Assembly: GCF_965205175.1 (NCBI RefSeq)
Contig: NZ_OZ242038.1
Coordinates: forward strand, 1,426,001-1,490,000
DNA length: 64,000 bases
Reading direction: 5' to 3'
DNA from: Poriferisodalis sp965205175
Lineage (GTDB): Bacteria; Actinomycetota; Acidimicrobiia; Acidimicrobiales; Poriferisodalaceae
Under the pieces are notes generated by a model that saw only the letters and a list, made by a program, of their open reading frames with translations, had not been told where the DNA came from and made no database searches. How positions within the stretch are numbered: position 1 is the stretch's first letter; the number at the start of each line of letters is the position of its first letter. Made by a program: the position numbers and the translations under genes. Positions 29,312 through 38,094 of this stretch are shown here, one piece after another.

Positions 29312-30287
29312 CGGCGCGCTCCCGCAGGCGAATGCGCGGGTCGATCACGGTGTAGAGCAAGTCGGTGAGCAAGTTGGCGACGATGACCATCACCGACGAC
29401 GCGAGCAGCACGCCCAGCAGCACCGACGTGTCGCGCCTCAGGATCGAGTCGAACGCGAGGCGTCCGAGCCCCGGCCAGTTGAAGACGGTCTCCACCAGCA
29501 GCGCCCCCGACAGCAGTGCGCCGAACTGCAGGCCTACCACCGTCACTACCGGGATCACTGCGTTGCGCAGCGCATGCTTGTAGACGACGCGGCGCTCGCT
29601 CAGTCCCTTTGCCCGCGCTGTGCGCACGTAGTCCGACTCCAGCACTTCCAGCATCGAGGCGCGCGACAGGCGGCTGTACTGCGCCAAGTAGATGAGACCG
29701 AGGGTGAGCGCGGGCAGCACCAGATGCTCAGCCACGTCGAGCACGTTGCCGAGCAGCCCAGCGGAGTAGCTCACGTCGTGCCACCCCTGCACGGGCAGCA
29801 GCTTCCACACGGAGGCGAACAGGATCACCAGCATGATGCCGGTCCAGAACACCGGCATCGAGAAGCCGACCAGCGCCAGCACGGTCGCAGCGTGACTGAT
29901 CGGACTCTCCGGGCGTCGCGCAGTGGCGACGCCGACCAAGGTGCCGGCCAGCACGGCGAACGCCAGCGCCGTTCCGACGAGCAGCACGGTTGGCCACATG
30001 CGCTCGATGATGAGCGAGGTCACCGGCTGGTTGAAGAAGTACGAGTCGCCGAGGTCGCCGGTCGCCACGCGCCCCACGTAGGACAGCAGCTGCACGACAA
30101 CCGGCCGGTCCAGCCCGTATTGCGCACGGATCTCGGTGAGCAGCTCCGGATCGCCGGCACCGCTCTCTCCGACGATGACGGTGGCCGGATCGCCCGGTGT
30201 GAGGTGGATCAGCAAGAAGTTGAGACACATCACCGCCAAGATCAACCCAAGGGCTTGGGCGATCCTGGCGACAATGGATCTGAGCAT
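29304..30287 (-). CDS. Peptide-type ABC transporter permease (OppB/DppB)
   Basis: Inner-membrane permease of 327 aa. The N-terminus LRSIVARIAQALGLILAVM...FLLIHLTPGDPA is typical of DppB, and the EAA loop is in YVRTARAKGLSERRVVYKHALRNAVIPVVT. Six hydrophobic segments are visible, and the protein ends with DLLYTVIDPRIRL. The operon order SBP-B-C-D-F is complete here, so uptake of a peptide-like solute is expected. Confidence 0.94.
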   Translation of the reverse strand: MLRSIVARIAQALGLILAVMCLNFLLIHLTPGDPATVIVGESGAGDPELLTEIRAQYGLDRPVVVQLLSYVGRVATGDLGDSYFFNQPVTSLIIERMWPTVLLVGTALAFAVLAGTLVGVATARRPESPISHAATVLALVGFSMPVFWTGIMLVILFASVWKLLPVQGWHDVSYSAGLLGNVLDVAEHLVLPALTLGLIYLAQYSRLSRASMLEVLESDYVRTARAKGLSERRVVYKHALRNAVIPVVTVVGLQFGALLSGALLVETVFNWPGLGRLAFDSILRRDTSVLLGVLLASSVMVIVANLLTDLLYTVIDPRIRLRERADV

Positions 30288-30370
30288 CAGATGCCGATCA
30301 GTGGCCGGTGTTCTGGCCGCGATGTGCCGGCGGTGTGAGCCAGCGAGGCCGGGGCTGGGGCTCGCGGTCG

Positions 30371-32167
30371 CTACTGGTCGAGCCAGACCTCGTGCATCGG
30401 CGACATCTGCCCCCAGATGTTGTTGGTCGGCGGGTTCATCACCACCGGGTTGTATGCCTGCCAGAACGGCGGCGTCGTGAGGAAGTGAATCGGCACCTCA
30501 TCAGCCACGATCTTCTGGAACTCGGCGTACAGCCTGGTGCGTTCGTCCGCATTCAGCTCTTGGCCGGCGGCGGTGAGCAGCTCATCCACGTCTTCGTTGC
30601 AGTAGCCGGTGTTGTTCGTCCAGATCACGCCCACCCGGTTGTCGCACAGGTAGGTGCGATGCACGCCGATCACCGGATCACCCCAGTTCCAGACGTTGTT
30701 GATGGTCATCTGAAACTCGCCCGCAGACACTCGCTGTGCCCATGTCGGGAAGTCCGGCGAAACGCTGAGTTCGGTCGTGATGCCGACCTCCTCCAGCGCC
30801 TGCACGACGTACTCCGCGTAGACCACCTGCGTCGGCGGGATGTAGTCGATGCTCAGCTCCAGCTCGCCGGGCTCGTAGCCGGCCTCAGCCAGCAATGCCT
30901 TGGCCCGCTCGGTGTCGTGGTCGTAGTGATTCACGTTGGTGTTGTGGAACGGACTGGCGGTCACGATGCCGGTCGGCGCCGGGAACGTCAGGCCTTGATC
31001 GAGGACCTCAGACAGGAAATTTCGGTCGACGGCGTAGGCGATGGCTTGGCGGACTCGAACGTCCGACAGCGCCGGGTCGTTGACGTTCATCTCCAGCCAT
31101 TGGATCTGACCGATGGCCTCGTGGCCCTCCGAGCGAACTTCGACATCCGGGTTGTCCATCAGGCGCCGGATATTGGCCGACGGCCCCAGCGTGGACGACA
31201 GGTGGGTGGTGCCGTTCTCGAGTCCCAGCACGATCGCTGTGGGGTCTGGCGTGATTTCCATGACGATCTCGTCCAAGCACGGCACGCCTTCGATGAAGAA
31301 GTCGTCGAATCGTTCCATGCGGATGATGGTGCCGGGCTCGTACTCGGCCAGCCGGAACGGGCCTGAGCCCACGAAATCCTCGGTGTTGCGAGGGTGGGTC
31401 TTCATGTCCTGGCCGTCGTCGAAGATGTGCTTGGGGATGACCGGCAGCAGGCCGGGTGACATCGCGAGCAGGATCGCTGGGTGAGGCCGGCTGAGGTTGA
31501 TGACTGCCGTGTGCTCGTCCGGGGTGTCGACGCCGGTCACCGGAGCGAACATCGGCTGGAACGGGTGGTTCGCCTGTGCAGTCAGAATCGAGAACTCCAC
31601 GTCGGCCGAAGTGATCGGCATGCCGTCGTGGAAGACGGCGTCTTCGACCAGATGCAGGGTCACGGCCAAGCCGTCGTCGGAGATCTCCCAGCGCTCGGCC
31701 AGGTACGGCATCGGGTTGTACTGGTCGTCGTAGAGCAGGGGGCTGGCATTCAGCTGGGTGCCGGGCACGGCGGTCGCATAGCCGGACTGCACGGTGCCGT
31801 TGAGGTGCCGCGGCACTTGGGTGCTGCCGATGATCAGCGTGCCGCCCACGTTCTGGCCGCCGTTGCAGGCATCGGTGCCCATGCCGCCGCTCGGATCGTC
31901 GCCGTCGCCGTCCACCGTGCCGCCGTCTGCTGTCGTGACATCGGGGCTGGTGTCGGCTGGACCGTCGTCGCCGCCGCCAGTTTCGCCTGCATCGGTGTCG
32001 CCGGTGTCGGCTGGTGCGGATGTGGTCGCCGCGTCCGCATCTGCCGGCTGCGTGTCGTCTGAGTCGTTGCCGCCGCATGACGCTGCCAACAAGCTGATTG
32101 CCGCCAGCAGCGCAATCAGCAGCGTGCCTCGATTGCGACGCTTGGCGTACATCGTGGTAGTCCTCAT
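30371..32167 (-). CDS. Peptide-type ABC transporter solute-binding lipoprotein (family 5)
   Basis: Extracytoplasmic binding protein of 598 aa (SBP family 5). A signal peptide with lipobox LLAASC (near 30) would anchor it as a lipoprotein. A long Asp/Thr/Gly-rich linker (32-98) follows. The fold body has VPRHLNGTVQSGY, ADVEFSIL, YEPGTIIRMERFDDFF and VRQAIAYAVDRNFLSEVL, typical of peptide-binding proteins. Start ATG at 32167 has AAGGAGG upstream; an ATG 15 nt further in is also possible. The ligand is not readable from sequence. Confidence 0.93.
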   Translation of the reverse strand: MRTTTMYAKRRNRGTLLIALLAAISLLAASCGGNDSDDTQPADADAATTSAPADTGDTDAGETGGGDDGPADTSPDVTTADGGTVDGDGDDPSGGMGTDACNGGQNVGGTLIIGSTQVPRHLNGTVQSGYATAVPGTQLNASPLLYDDQYNPMPYLAERWEISDDGLAVTLHLVEDAVFHDGMPITSADVEFSILTAQANHPFQPMFAPVTGVDTPDEHTAVINLSRPHPAILLAMSPGLLPVIPKHIFDDGQDMKTHPRNTEDFVGSGPFRLAEYEPGTIIRMERFDDFFIEGVPCLDEIVMEITPDPTAIVLGLENGTTHLSSTLGPSANIRRLMDNPDVEVRSEGHEAIGQIQWLEMNVNDPALSDVRVRQAIAYAVDRNFLSEVLDQGLTFPAPTGIVTASPFHNTNVNHYDHDTERAKALLAEAGYEPGELELSIDYIPPTQVVYAEYVVQALEEVGITTELSVSPDFPTWAQRVSAGEFQMTINNVWNWGDPVIGVHRTYLCDNRVGVIWTNNTGYCNEDVDELLTAAGQELNADERTRLYAEFQKIVADEVPIHFLTTPPFWQAYNPVVMNPPTNNIWGQMSPMHEVWLDQ

Positions 32168-32388
32168 TGGGTGCTCTCCCTCCTTGGGCGCAGACGTCGG
32201 TGCAGCCCGACGGGCGCTCTGGCGGACACGGTCGACAAGGCCCGATGGGACCCTCCGCTACCGTGACTGCTGATGTCGTTGCCGACCACGGCGCTGCATG
32301 CTAGAGCCAGCGTGCCGTGTCGTGTGCCACACGGTGACGCGACCAGGCGGCCGACCGACGAGCGTCCAGTCATGAAAGTCCACAACTC
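32168..32388. promoter_or_regulatory. Divergent promoter region between the importer and SsuD-like genes
   Basis: A 221-bp intergenic stretch separates the divergent importer operon and the monooxygenase gene. An inverted repeat CCGTGT-8 nt-ACACGG lies inside it, within GTGTCGTGTGCCACACGG. No gene or clear promoter boxes are seen. Confidence 0.35.
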
Positions 32389-33501
32389 ATGAACATTCAC
32401 TGGTTCTTGCCGACCGGGGGCGACTCACGCGATGTCCTGCCCGATGAGCCGGGAGCGCACTGGCGGGCCCCATCGCTGGACTACCTCGCGCAGGTCGCCA
32501 CCGCATGCGACCAGCTCGGCTACGAAGGGATGCTCACGCCCTGCGGGACGATGTGCGAGGACGCGTGGCTCTCCACCATCGCATTGGCATCGCTCACTCG
32601 GCGCATCAAGTTCCTCGTTGCGTTCCGTCCGGGGTTCCTGTCGCCCACGCTGGCGGCTCAGATGGCCTCGACCTATCAGCGGCTGTCCGGAGGGCGGCTG
32701 CTCATCAACATCGTCACCGGTGCCGAGCCGCGTGAGCTGAACCGCTTCGGCGACTGGCTGGACAAGGACACCCGCTATGCCCGTACAGGAGAGTTTCTGC
32801 GCATAGTGCGAGGAGCATGGTCCGGCGAGCCGTTCGATTTCGAGGGCGACTTCTACAACGTCGCTGCCGCTACTACCCGCCAAGCACCCGATCCGCTCCC
32901 GGCGATCTACTTCGGCGGGGCATCCCCGGCGGCTGAGGAGATCGCAGCCCAGCACGTCGACGTGTACCTGGCTTGGGGCGAACCGCCCGACATGGTGAGC
33001 GAGCGGCTCGACCGCATGCGAGCGCGCGCCGCGCAAGCCGGCCGGGTGCTGCGCTATGGGATTCGCTTCCACGTCATCACACGGCCCGACGCTTCGGATG
33101 CGTGGGCTGTGGCCGACGACATGCTGGCCCACATGAGCCCCGAGGCCATTGCGTCGGCCCAGGCGGACTTCGCTGCGACCATGTCCGAAGGACAGCGCCG
33201 CATGGCTCAGCTGCACGCACAGGCCGGCAGCCGGCTAGAAATCCATCCCAACGTGTGGGCCGGCATCGGGCTGGTGCGCGGCGGCGCCGGCACCGCGCTG
33301 GTCGGCAGTCACGCGCAAGTCGCGGACCGCATCGCCGAGTACCACGCGCTGGGCTTCGAGGACTTCATCCTCTCGGGCTACCCGCATCTCGAAGAGGCGT
33401 ACTGGTTCGGTGAGGGCGTGATGCCGATCCTGCGCGACCGCGGACTGCTCGCTCCGTTGAGCATTGGCTCGGACGACGCGTTGGTGTCGTCGTTTCGCTG
33501 A
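32389..33501 (+). CDS. LLM-class alkanesulfonate monooxygenase-like (SsuD-like)
   Basis: Luciferase-like flavin-dependent monooxygenase of 370 aa. The opening MNIHWFLPTGGDSRD, the segment IKFLVAFRPGFLSPTLAAQM, the SGGRLLINIVTG...EL.RFGDWL stretch and YFGGASPAAEEIAAQHVDVYLAWGEPP are typical of the SsuD branch that desulfonates organosulfonates with FMNH2. No SsuE flavin reductase or sulfonate importer is beside it, so the true substrate is open. It follows a divergent promoter and is 7 nt upstream of the amidotransferase gene. Confidence 0.83.
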   Translation: MNIHWFLPTGGDSRDVLPDEPGAHWRAPSLDYLAQVATACDQLGYEGMLTPCGTMCEDAWLSTIALASLTRRIKFLVAFRPGFLSPTLAAQMASTYQRLSGGRLLINIVTGAEPRELNRFGDWLDKDTRYARTGEFLRIVRGAWSGEPFDFEGDFYNVAAATTRQAPDPLPAIYFGGASPAAEEIAAQHVDVYLAWGEPPDMVSERLDRMRARAAQAGRVLRYGIRFHVITRPDASDAWAVADDMLAHMSPEAIASAQADFAATMSEGQRRMAQLHAQAGSRLEIHPNVWAGIGLVRGGAGTALVGSHAQVADRIAEYHALGFEDFILSGYPHLEEAYWFGEGVMPILRDRGLLAPLSIGSDDALVSSFR

Positions 33502-33508
33502 GCCGGCG

Positions 33509-34345
33509 ATGCAGCCCATCGTGCAAGACGGTGCCGGCGTGACCGACGCCGCTCGATCGCTGCGCTTGGGCTTGCTGCGCTGCGACGACCCGGTGCCGGA
33601 ACTGAGATCGATCTGCGGAACCTATGCCGACATGTTCGCCCGGCTGATCCGCCATGTCGATCCGAGCGTGCAGCTGGACACCTTCAGCTTGCCCGACGGC
33701 CAATGGCCCGGCGACCTGGATGCCTACGACGGCTGGATGACCACCGGCACGCGGGCTTCGGTCTACGACGACGTGCCGTGGATCCGCGACTTCGCAGACT
33801 TCGTGCGCCGCCTCCATGCCGAGCGACGCAAGATGTTCGGCGTCTGCTTCGGTCACCAGATGATCGCCCACGCGCTGGGAGGCGTCGTGGCGCGGGCGGC
33901 GCACGGCTGGACGGTCGGTGCGCATGTGTGGAGCATCCGCGAGCAACGCCGCTGGATGGATCCTCCGGCGGCGCAGATCCGCCTGATGCACAGCCACCAG
34001 GACCAAGTGCTGACCTTGCCGCCCGGCGGTGCGGTGCTGGCCGGCAGCGACCGATGTCCTATGGCGATGCTGGCCGTCGGAGAGCATCTCGTCGGCATAC
34101 AGGGCCACCCGGAGTTCCAGCCCGAGTTCGTCGGTCCGCTGTATGAGAGCCGCATCGAACTGCTGGGCGCCGAGGCAGTCGCGCAGGCGCAGGCCAGCTT
34201 GGAGGCACCCTGCAGCCAGGAACTCGTCGCGCGCTGGATGCTGCGGTTCTTCGCCACGCGGCCGAACGGCGACACGCGGCCGCACGCGACCGCCGGCTAC
34301 CGCAGCGACGTCGTCGGCATCCAAGCCGGGCGGGCGGCCTCGTAG
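33509..34345 (+). CDS. Class I glutamine amidotransferase-like protein (GATase1)
   Basis: Stand-alone class I glutamine amidotransferase domain of 278 aa, related to GMP synthase-type domains. The nucleophile C113 sits in GVCFGHQMIAHALGG, and the His/Glu pair is in GHPEFQPEF (H200, E202). It would transfer ammonia from glutamine, or hydrolyse a gamma-glutamyl bond; the acceptor is unknown. The 3' end overlaps leuD, on the other strand, by 49 nt. Confidence 0.83.
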   Translation: MQPIVQDGAGVTDAARSLRLGLLRCDDPVPELRSICGTYADMFARLIRHVDPSVQLDTFSLPDGQWPGDLDAYDGWMTTGTRASVYDDVPWIRDFADFVRRLHAERRKMFGVCFGHQMIAHALGGVVARAAHGWTVGAHVWSIREQRRWMDPPAAQIRLMHSHQDQVLTLPPGGAVLAGSDRCPMAMLAVGEHLVGIQGHPEFQPEFVGPLYESRIELLGAEAVAQAQASLEAPCSQELVARWMLRFFATRPNGDTRPHATAGYRSDVVGIQAGRAAS

Positions 34346-34896
34346 CTGTCAATCGCCGCCGCGCTGCGCAGCGTGATGCCGATGTCGTCGAGGCCCTCAA
34401 GGAAGCGCTCTTGGGTCGCGTCGTCCAGCGGGAACGGTTCTTCGATCCCTGCTGCCGGCGCGCTGAGCAGTCGGCGCTCAACGTCGATCGTCACCACGAG
34501 GCCGGGGTCGGCGGCCACTGCGTCACGCAGCCGCGCAGCAGCCTGCGCGGACACCTGCACCGGCACGAGGCCGTTCTTGGTGGCGTTGTTGCGGAAGATG
34601 TCCCCGAATCGAGGGGAGACCACGGCCACGAAGCCGTAGTCCATGAGCGCCCACACCGCGTGCTCGCGTGACGACCCGGTGCCGAAGTTGGGCCCGGCCA
34701 CTAGCACGGTGGCGCCGGCGAACCGCTCGTCGTTCAGCACGAAGTCGCGCTGGTCGCGCCATTCGCTGAACAGTCCCTTGCCGAAGCCGGTGCGCTCGAC
34801 GCGCTTGAGCCAGTCGCTGGGGATGATCTGGTCGGTGTCCACATCGGAGCGGTCCAGCGGCACGGCACGTCCCTCGTGTACTCGCACAGGTTCCAT
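34297..34896 (-). CDS. leuD: 3-isopropylmalate dehydratase small subunit
   Basis: Small subunit of isopropylmalate isomerase, 199 aa, which completes the aconitase-like active site with LeuC. Seen: DRSDVDTDQIIPSDWLKRV, VAGPNFGTGSSREHAVWALMDYGF and SPRFGDIFRNNATKNGLVPV, the standard LeuD markers. It follows leuC by 21 nt on the same strand. Its 3' end overlaps the convergent amidotransferase gene. Confidence 0.96.
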   Translation of the reverse strand: MEPVRVHEGRAVPLDRSDVDTDQIIPSDWLKRVERTGFGKGLFSEWRDQRDFVLNDERFAGATVLVAGPNFGTGSSREHAVWALMDYGFVAVVSPRFGDIFRNNATKNGLVPVQVSAQAAARLRDAVAADPGLVVTIDVERRLLSAPAAGIEEPFPLDDATQERFLEGLDDIGITLRSAAAIDSYEAARPAWMPTTSLR

Positions 34897-34917
34897 TGCG
34901 GTCTTCCTGCTTGTCGT

Positions 34918-36363
34918 TCAGCCGAGATCGTCCGGCGTGGCGAAGCGGCCGGCGATGGCTGTGGCCGCCGCCACTTCGGGCGAGCACAGGTGCGTGCGGC
35001 CGCCGCGCCCTTGGCGGCCCTCGAAATTGCGGTTCGACGTGGATGCGCAACGTTCTTTGGGCGAGAGCTTGTCGGGGTTCATGGCCAGACACATCGAGCA
35101 GCCCGGCTCACGCCAGTCGAACCCCGCCTCGGCGAACACGGCATCGAGGCCCTCCGCCTCAGCCTGCGTCTTGACCGCGGCCGACCCGGGCACCACCAGC
35201 GTGCGCACGCCGTGGGCAACTCGGCGGCCTTTGGCCACTGCTGCAGCAGCGCGCAGGTCCTCGATGCGGGAGTTGGTGCAGCTGCCGATGAACACGGTGT
35301 CGACGGCGACGTCTGCGAGCCGGGTGCCCGCGGTCAGGCCCATGTAGTCGAGCGCTCGCTGTGCCGTTGCCGCGGCGGCGGGATCGTCGAAGTCGGCGGC
35401 TGCGGGCACCGCGCCGTCGATCGGTATGACGTGAGCCGGATTGGTGCCCCACGTCACGTGCGGGCGCAACGATGCTGCCTCGAGCGTGACCGAGCGGTCG
35501 AAGACAGCGCCGTCGTCGGTGGCGAGCGTCGTCCAGTCAGCCACTGCTGCATCCCACGCCGGCCCTGAAGGCGCCCCACGGCGGCCCGCGAGGTAGGCGA
35601 AGGTGGTCTCGTCGGGTGCCACCATGCCGGCTTTGGCGCCCGCCTCGATGGACATGTTGCATACGGTCATGCGGCCCTCCATCGACAGCGCACGGATCGC
35701 CGAGCCGCGGTATTCGATGATGTGGCCGATGCCGCCGCCGGTGCCGATCCGGCCGATGATCGCGAGCACGATGTCCTTGGCCGTCACCCCTGCCGGTGCT
35801 GTGCCGTTGACGCAGATCTCCATGGTGGCAGGCCGAGCCTGAGGCAGCGTCTGGCTGGCGAGCACGTGCTCGACCTCGGACGTGCCGATGCCGAAGGCCA
35901 ATGCGCCGAACGCCCCGTGGGTGGACGTGTGGCTGTCGCCGCAGACCACGGTCATGCCGGGCAAGGTGAGGCCTTGCTCGGGGCCGATGACGTGTACGAT
36001 TCCTTGGCCGGGATCGCCCATCCGATGCAGCGCGATGCCGAACTGGGCGCAGTTGGCCCGGAGCACCTGCACCTGCTTGGCCGAAACCGGGTCCGCGATG
36101 GGCAGATGCACTTCAGCAGTGGGAACGTTGTGGTCTTCGGTCGCCACAGTCAGATCGGGACGCCTGACCGTGCGTCCCGACAGGCGCAGGCCGTCGAAGG
36201 CCTGCGGCGAGGTGACTTCGTGAATGAGGTGCAGGTCGACATAGAGCAGGTCAGGCTGCCCGCCGCCGGTGCGTACGACGTGACGGTCCCAGACCTTCTG
36301 GCTGAGCGTGCGCGTCGCGGTCCCGCCACGGCGCGAGTCGTTCGTGGCAGCGGTGTTCGTCAC
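34918..36363 (-). CDS. leuC: 3-isopropylmalate dehydratase large subunit
   Basis: Large subunit of isopropylmalate isomerase, 481 aa. It isomerises 2-isopropylmalate to 3-isopropylmalate and probably also acts on citramalate for isoleucine. The [4Fe-4S] ligands are seen as Cys in GSCTNSR (near residue 360) and the pair in [12 protein letters not shown] (near 420). Other markers: [37 protein letters not shown] and [10 protein letters not shown]. The N-terminal Thr/Arg tail depends on the start at 36363. It forms an operon with leuD, and a tandem repeat upstream may be its operator. Confidence 0.97.
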   Translation of the reverse strand: MTNTAATNDSRRGGTATRTLSQKVWDRHVVRTGGGQPDLLYVDLHLIHEVTSPQAFDGLRLSGRTVRRPDLTVATEDHNVPTAEVHLPIADPVSAKQVQVLRANCAQFGIALHRMGDPGQGIVHVIGPEQGLTLPGMTVVCGDSHTSTHGAFGALAFGIGTSEVEHVLASQTLPQARPATMEICVNGTAPAGVTAKDIVLAIIGRIGTGGGIGHIIEYRGSAIRALSMEGRMTVCNMSIEAGAKAGMVAPDETTFAYLAGRRGAPSGPAWDAAVADWTTLATDDGAVFDRSVTLEAASLRPHVTWGTNPAHVIPIDGAVPAAADFDDPAAAATAQRALDYMGLTAGTRLADVAVDTVFIGSCTNSRIEDLRAAAAVAKGRRVAHGVRTLVVPGSAAVKTQAEAEGLDAVFAEAGFDWREPGCSMCLAMNPDKLSPKERCASTSNRNFEGRQGRGGRTHLCSPEVAAATAIAGRFATPDDLG

Positions 36364-36426
36364 GCTCTCACCATCGTCGCGTTCTCACCCCTGAACCTGC
36401 ATCTCTCTTGCCAATCCCATCCATCC

Positions 36427-36458
36427 GGCCAATATCACTTGGCCATCACTTGGCCAAT
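36427..36458. promoter_or_regulatory. Tandem 11-bp repeat upstream of leuC (operator candidate)
   Basis: TCACTTGGCCA occurs at 36435-36445 and again directly after it at 36446-36456. GGCCAAT flanks it at 36427-36433 and 36452-36458. The 11-bp period places both units on the same face of the helix. It lies about 70 nt upstream of the leuC start, between leuC and greA on the same strand. A regulator of leuCD is a plausible reader; which one is not known. Confidence 0.4.
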
Positions 36459-36481
36459 AGGGGTTTCGCCTCGGCCCCAAG

Positions 36482-36994
36482 CTAACGCGGTACGTCCAGC
36501 GCGGCGGCCTTGCGGGCCGCGTCGGCCAAGCTGGTGATGGCGACCACTTCGATGCTGAGCTGGTTGCCGTTCGCCTCGTAGGTCACTGTCTGGCCGACCT
36601 GAGCGCCTTCGAGCGCCGTGCCCATCGGCGAGCCAGGCGACACGACCTCGACTCCAGCTTGGCGTTCCTCGATGGAACCGAACAAGAACTGCTCGGCCGC
36701 GTCCTCGCCCTCGAAGCGGACCGACACCACGTGGCCCGGCAATACGGTGCTGTCGTCGAACTCCTCGACGATCTCGCAGTTCTCCAGGATCGATTTCAGC
36801 CGCATGATGCGACCTTCCATCTTCCCCTGTTCTTCCTTCGCGGCGTGGTAGTCGCCGTTCTCGGAGAGGTCGCCGAGCAGTCGGGCGGTCTCGATCTGGG
36901 CTGCGATGTCGATGCGGCCTCGCCCCGTCAGATCGGCGAACTCGGCTTGCAGCCGAGCGTGAGTTTCCGAGGAGATGTGATGGATCTCGGGCAC
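36482..36994 (-). CDS. greA: Transcription elongation factor GreA
   Basis: GreA of 170 aa. It rescues backtracked RNA polymerase by stimulating transcript cleavage. The N-terminal coiled coil carries the catalytic acidic tip in [23 protein letters not shown], and the C-terminal FKBP-like domain has [26 protein letters not shown]. Length is near normal. It starts 87 nt from the divergent leuB. Confidence 0.95.
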   Translation of the reverse strand: MPEIHHISSETHARLQAEFADLTGRGRIDIAAQIETARLLGDLSENGDYHAAKEEQGKMEGRIMRLKSILENCEIVEEFDDSTVLPGHVVSVRFEGEDAAEQFLFGSIEERQAGVEVVSPGSPMGTALEGAQVGQTVTYEANGNQLSIEVVAITSLADAARKAAALDVPR

Positions 36995-37080
36995 CCGGCG
37001 AGGTTACCGAGGCCGCGCCGGGCACACTCTCGAGTTGGCACAGCCTCGATCTGGACAAGGGACAACGGAATGGACTCACC

Positions 37081-38094
37081 GTGACCCATCGCATTGCAGT
37101 CATCGGCGGCGACGGCATCGGGCCTGAAGTCACTTCGGTAGCGCTGGAGGCGATCGCCGCTGCCGGCGCCGACGTGTCGCCGACCGAGTTCGACTTGGGC
37201 GGACAGCGCTACCTGCGCGACGGCACGGTGCTCGACGACCAGACGCTCACCGAGCTGCGTACATTCGACGCCATCCTGCTCGGTGCCGTCGGCACGCCCG
37301 ACGTGCCGCCGGGGATCATCGAGCGAGGGCTGCTGCTGAAGGCACGCTTCGAGCTGGACCTCTACGTGAATCTGCGGCCGTTCCAGCTGGCGGACGGTCA
37401 CAGCTTCACGGTGATTCGCGAGAACACTGAAGGCGCCTACGCGGGCGAGGGAGGATTCCTGCGCAAGGGCACACCGCAGGAGATCGCGACACAGGGCTCG
37501 GTCAACACGCGCATGGGTGCCGAGCGAGCGATCCGCTACGCCTTCGAGCTGGCCCAGGCTCGAACACGCCGTCACCTGACGCTGGTACACAAGACCAACG
37601 TGTTGACGTTCGCGGGCGACCTGTGGCAGCGCACGTTCGACGAGGTAGCCGTCGAGTACCCAGAGGTGACAACGGCGTACCAGCATGTCGATGCCGCCTG
37701 CATTCACTTCGTGGAGGACCCGCACCGCTTCGAGGTGATCGTCACCGACAACCTGTTCGGCGACATCCTCACAGACCTCGGCGGTGCAGTCGCCGGCGGC
37801 ATCGGCCTCGCCGCCTCGGCCAACCTCAACCCCGATCGCACCGGCCCGTCGCTGTTTGAGCCGGTGCACGGTTCTGCGCCGGACATTGCCGGCAAGGGCC
37901 TTGCAAACCCTACGGCGGCAGTGTTGTCGGCTTCGCTCATGCTGGACTTCCTCGGCGATGCCGAGTGCGCCCAACGCATGCGCGCAGCGTGCGACGCCGT
38001 CATCGCCGACGACGCAGTGCCCCAAGCAGGCACCGACGAGATCGCAGCGGCGATCTTGGCCCGTGTGACGCAGCCCCATATGACGCGGCAATGA
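37081..38094 (+). CDS. leuB: 3-isopropylmalate dehydrogenase
   Basis: NAD-dependent 3-isopropylmalate dehydrogenase, 337 aa, third step of leucine synthesis and also the likely beta-methylmalate dehydrogenase of the citramalate route. Markers: [42 protein letters not shown] and the [17 protein letters not shown] metal/NAD site. It starts with GTG at 37081 and overlaps cimA by 4 nt (ATGA), so the two are probably translationally coupled. Confidence 0.96.
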   Translation: MTHRIAVIGGDGIGPEVTSVALEAIAAAGADVSPTEFDLGGQRYLRDGTVLDDQTLTELRTFDAILLGAVGTPDVPPGIIERGLLLKARFELDLYVNLRPFQLADGHSFTVIRENTEGAYAGEGGFLRKGTPQEIATQGSVNTRMGAERAIRYAFELAQARTRRHLTLVHKTNVLTFAGDLWQRTFDEVAVEYPEVTTAYQHVDAACIHFVEDPHRFEVIVTDNLFGDILTDLGGAVAGGIGLAASANLNPDRTGPSLFEPVHGSAPDIAGKGLANPTAAVLSASLMLDFLGDAECAQRMRAACDAVIADDAVPQAGTDEIAAAILARVTQPHMTRQ

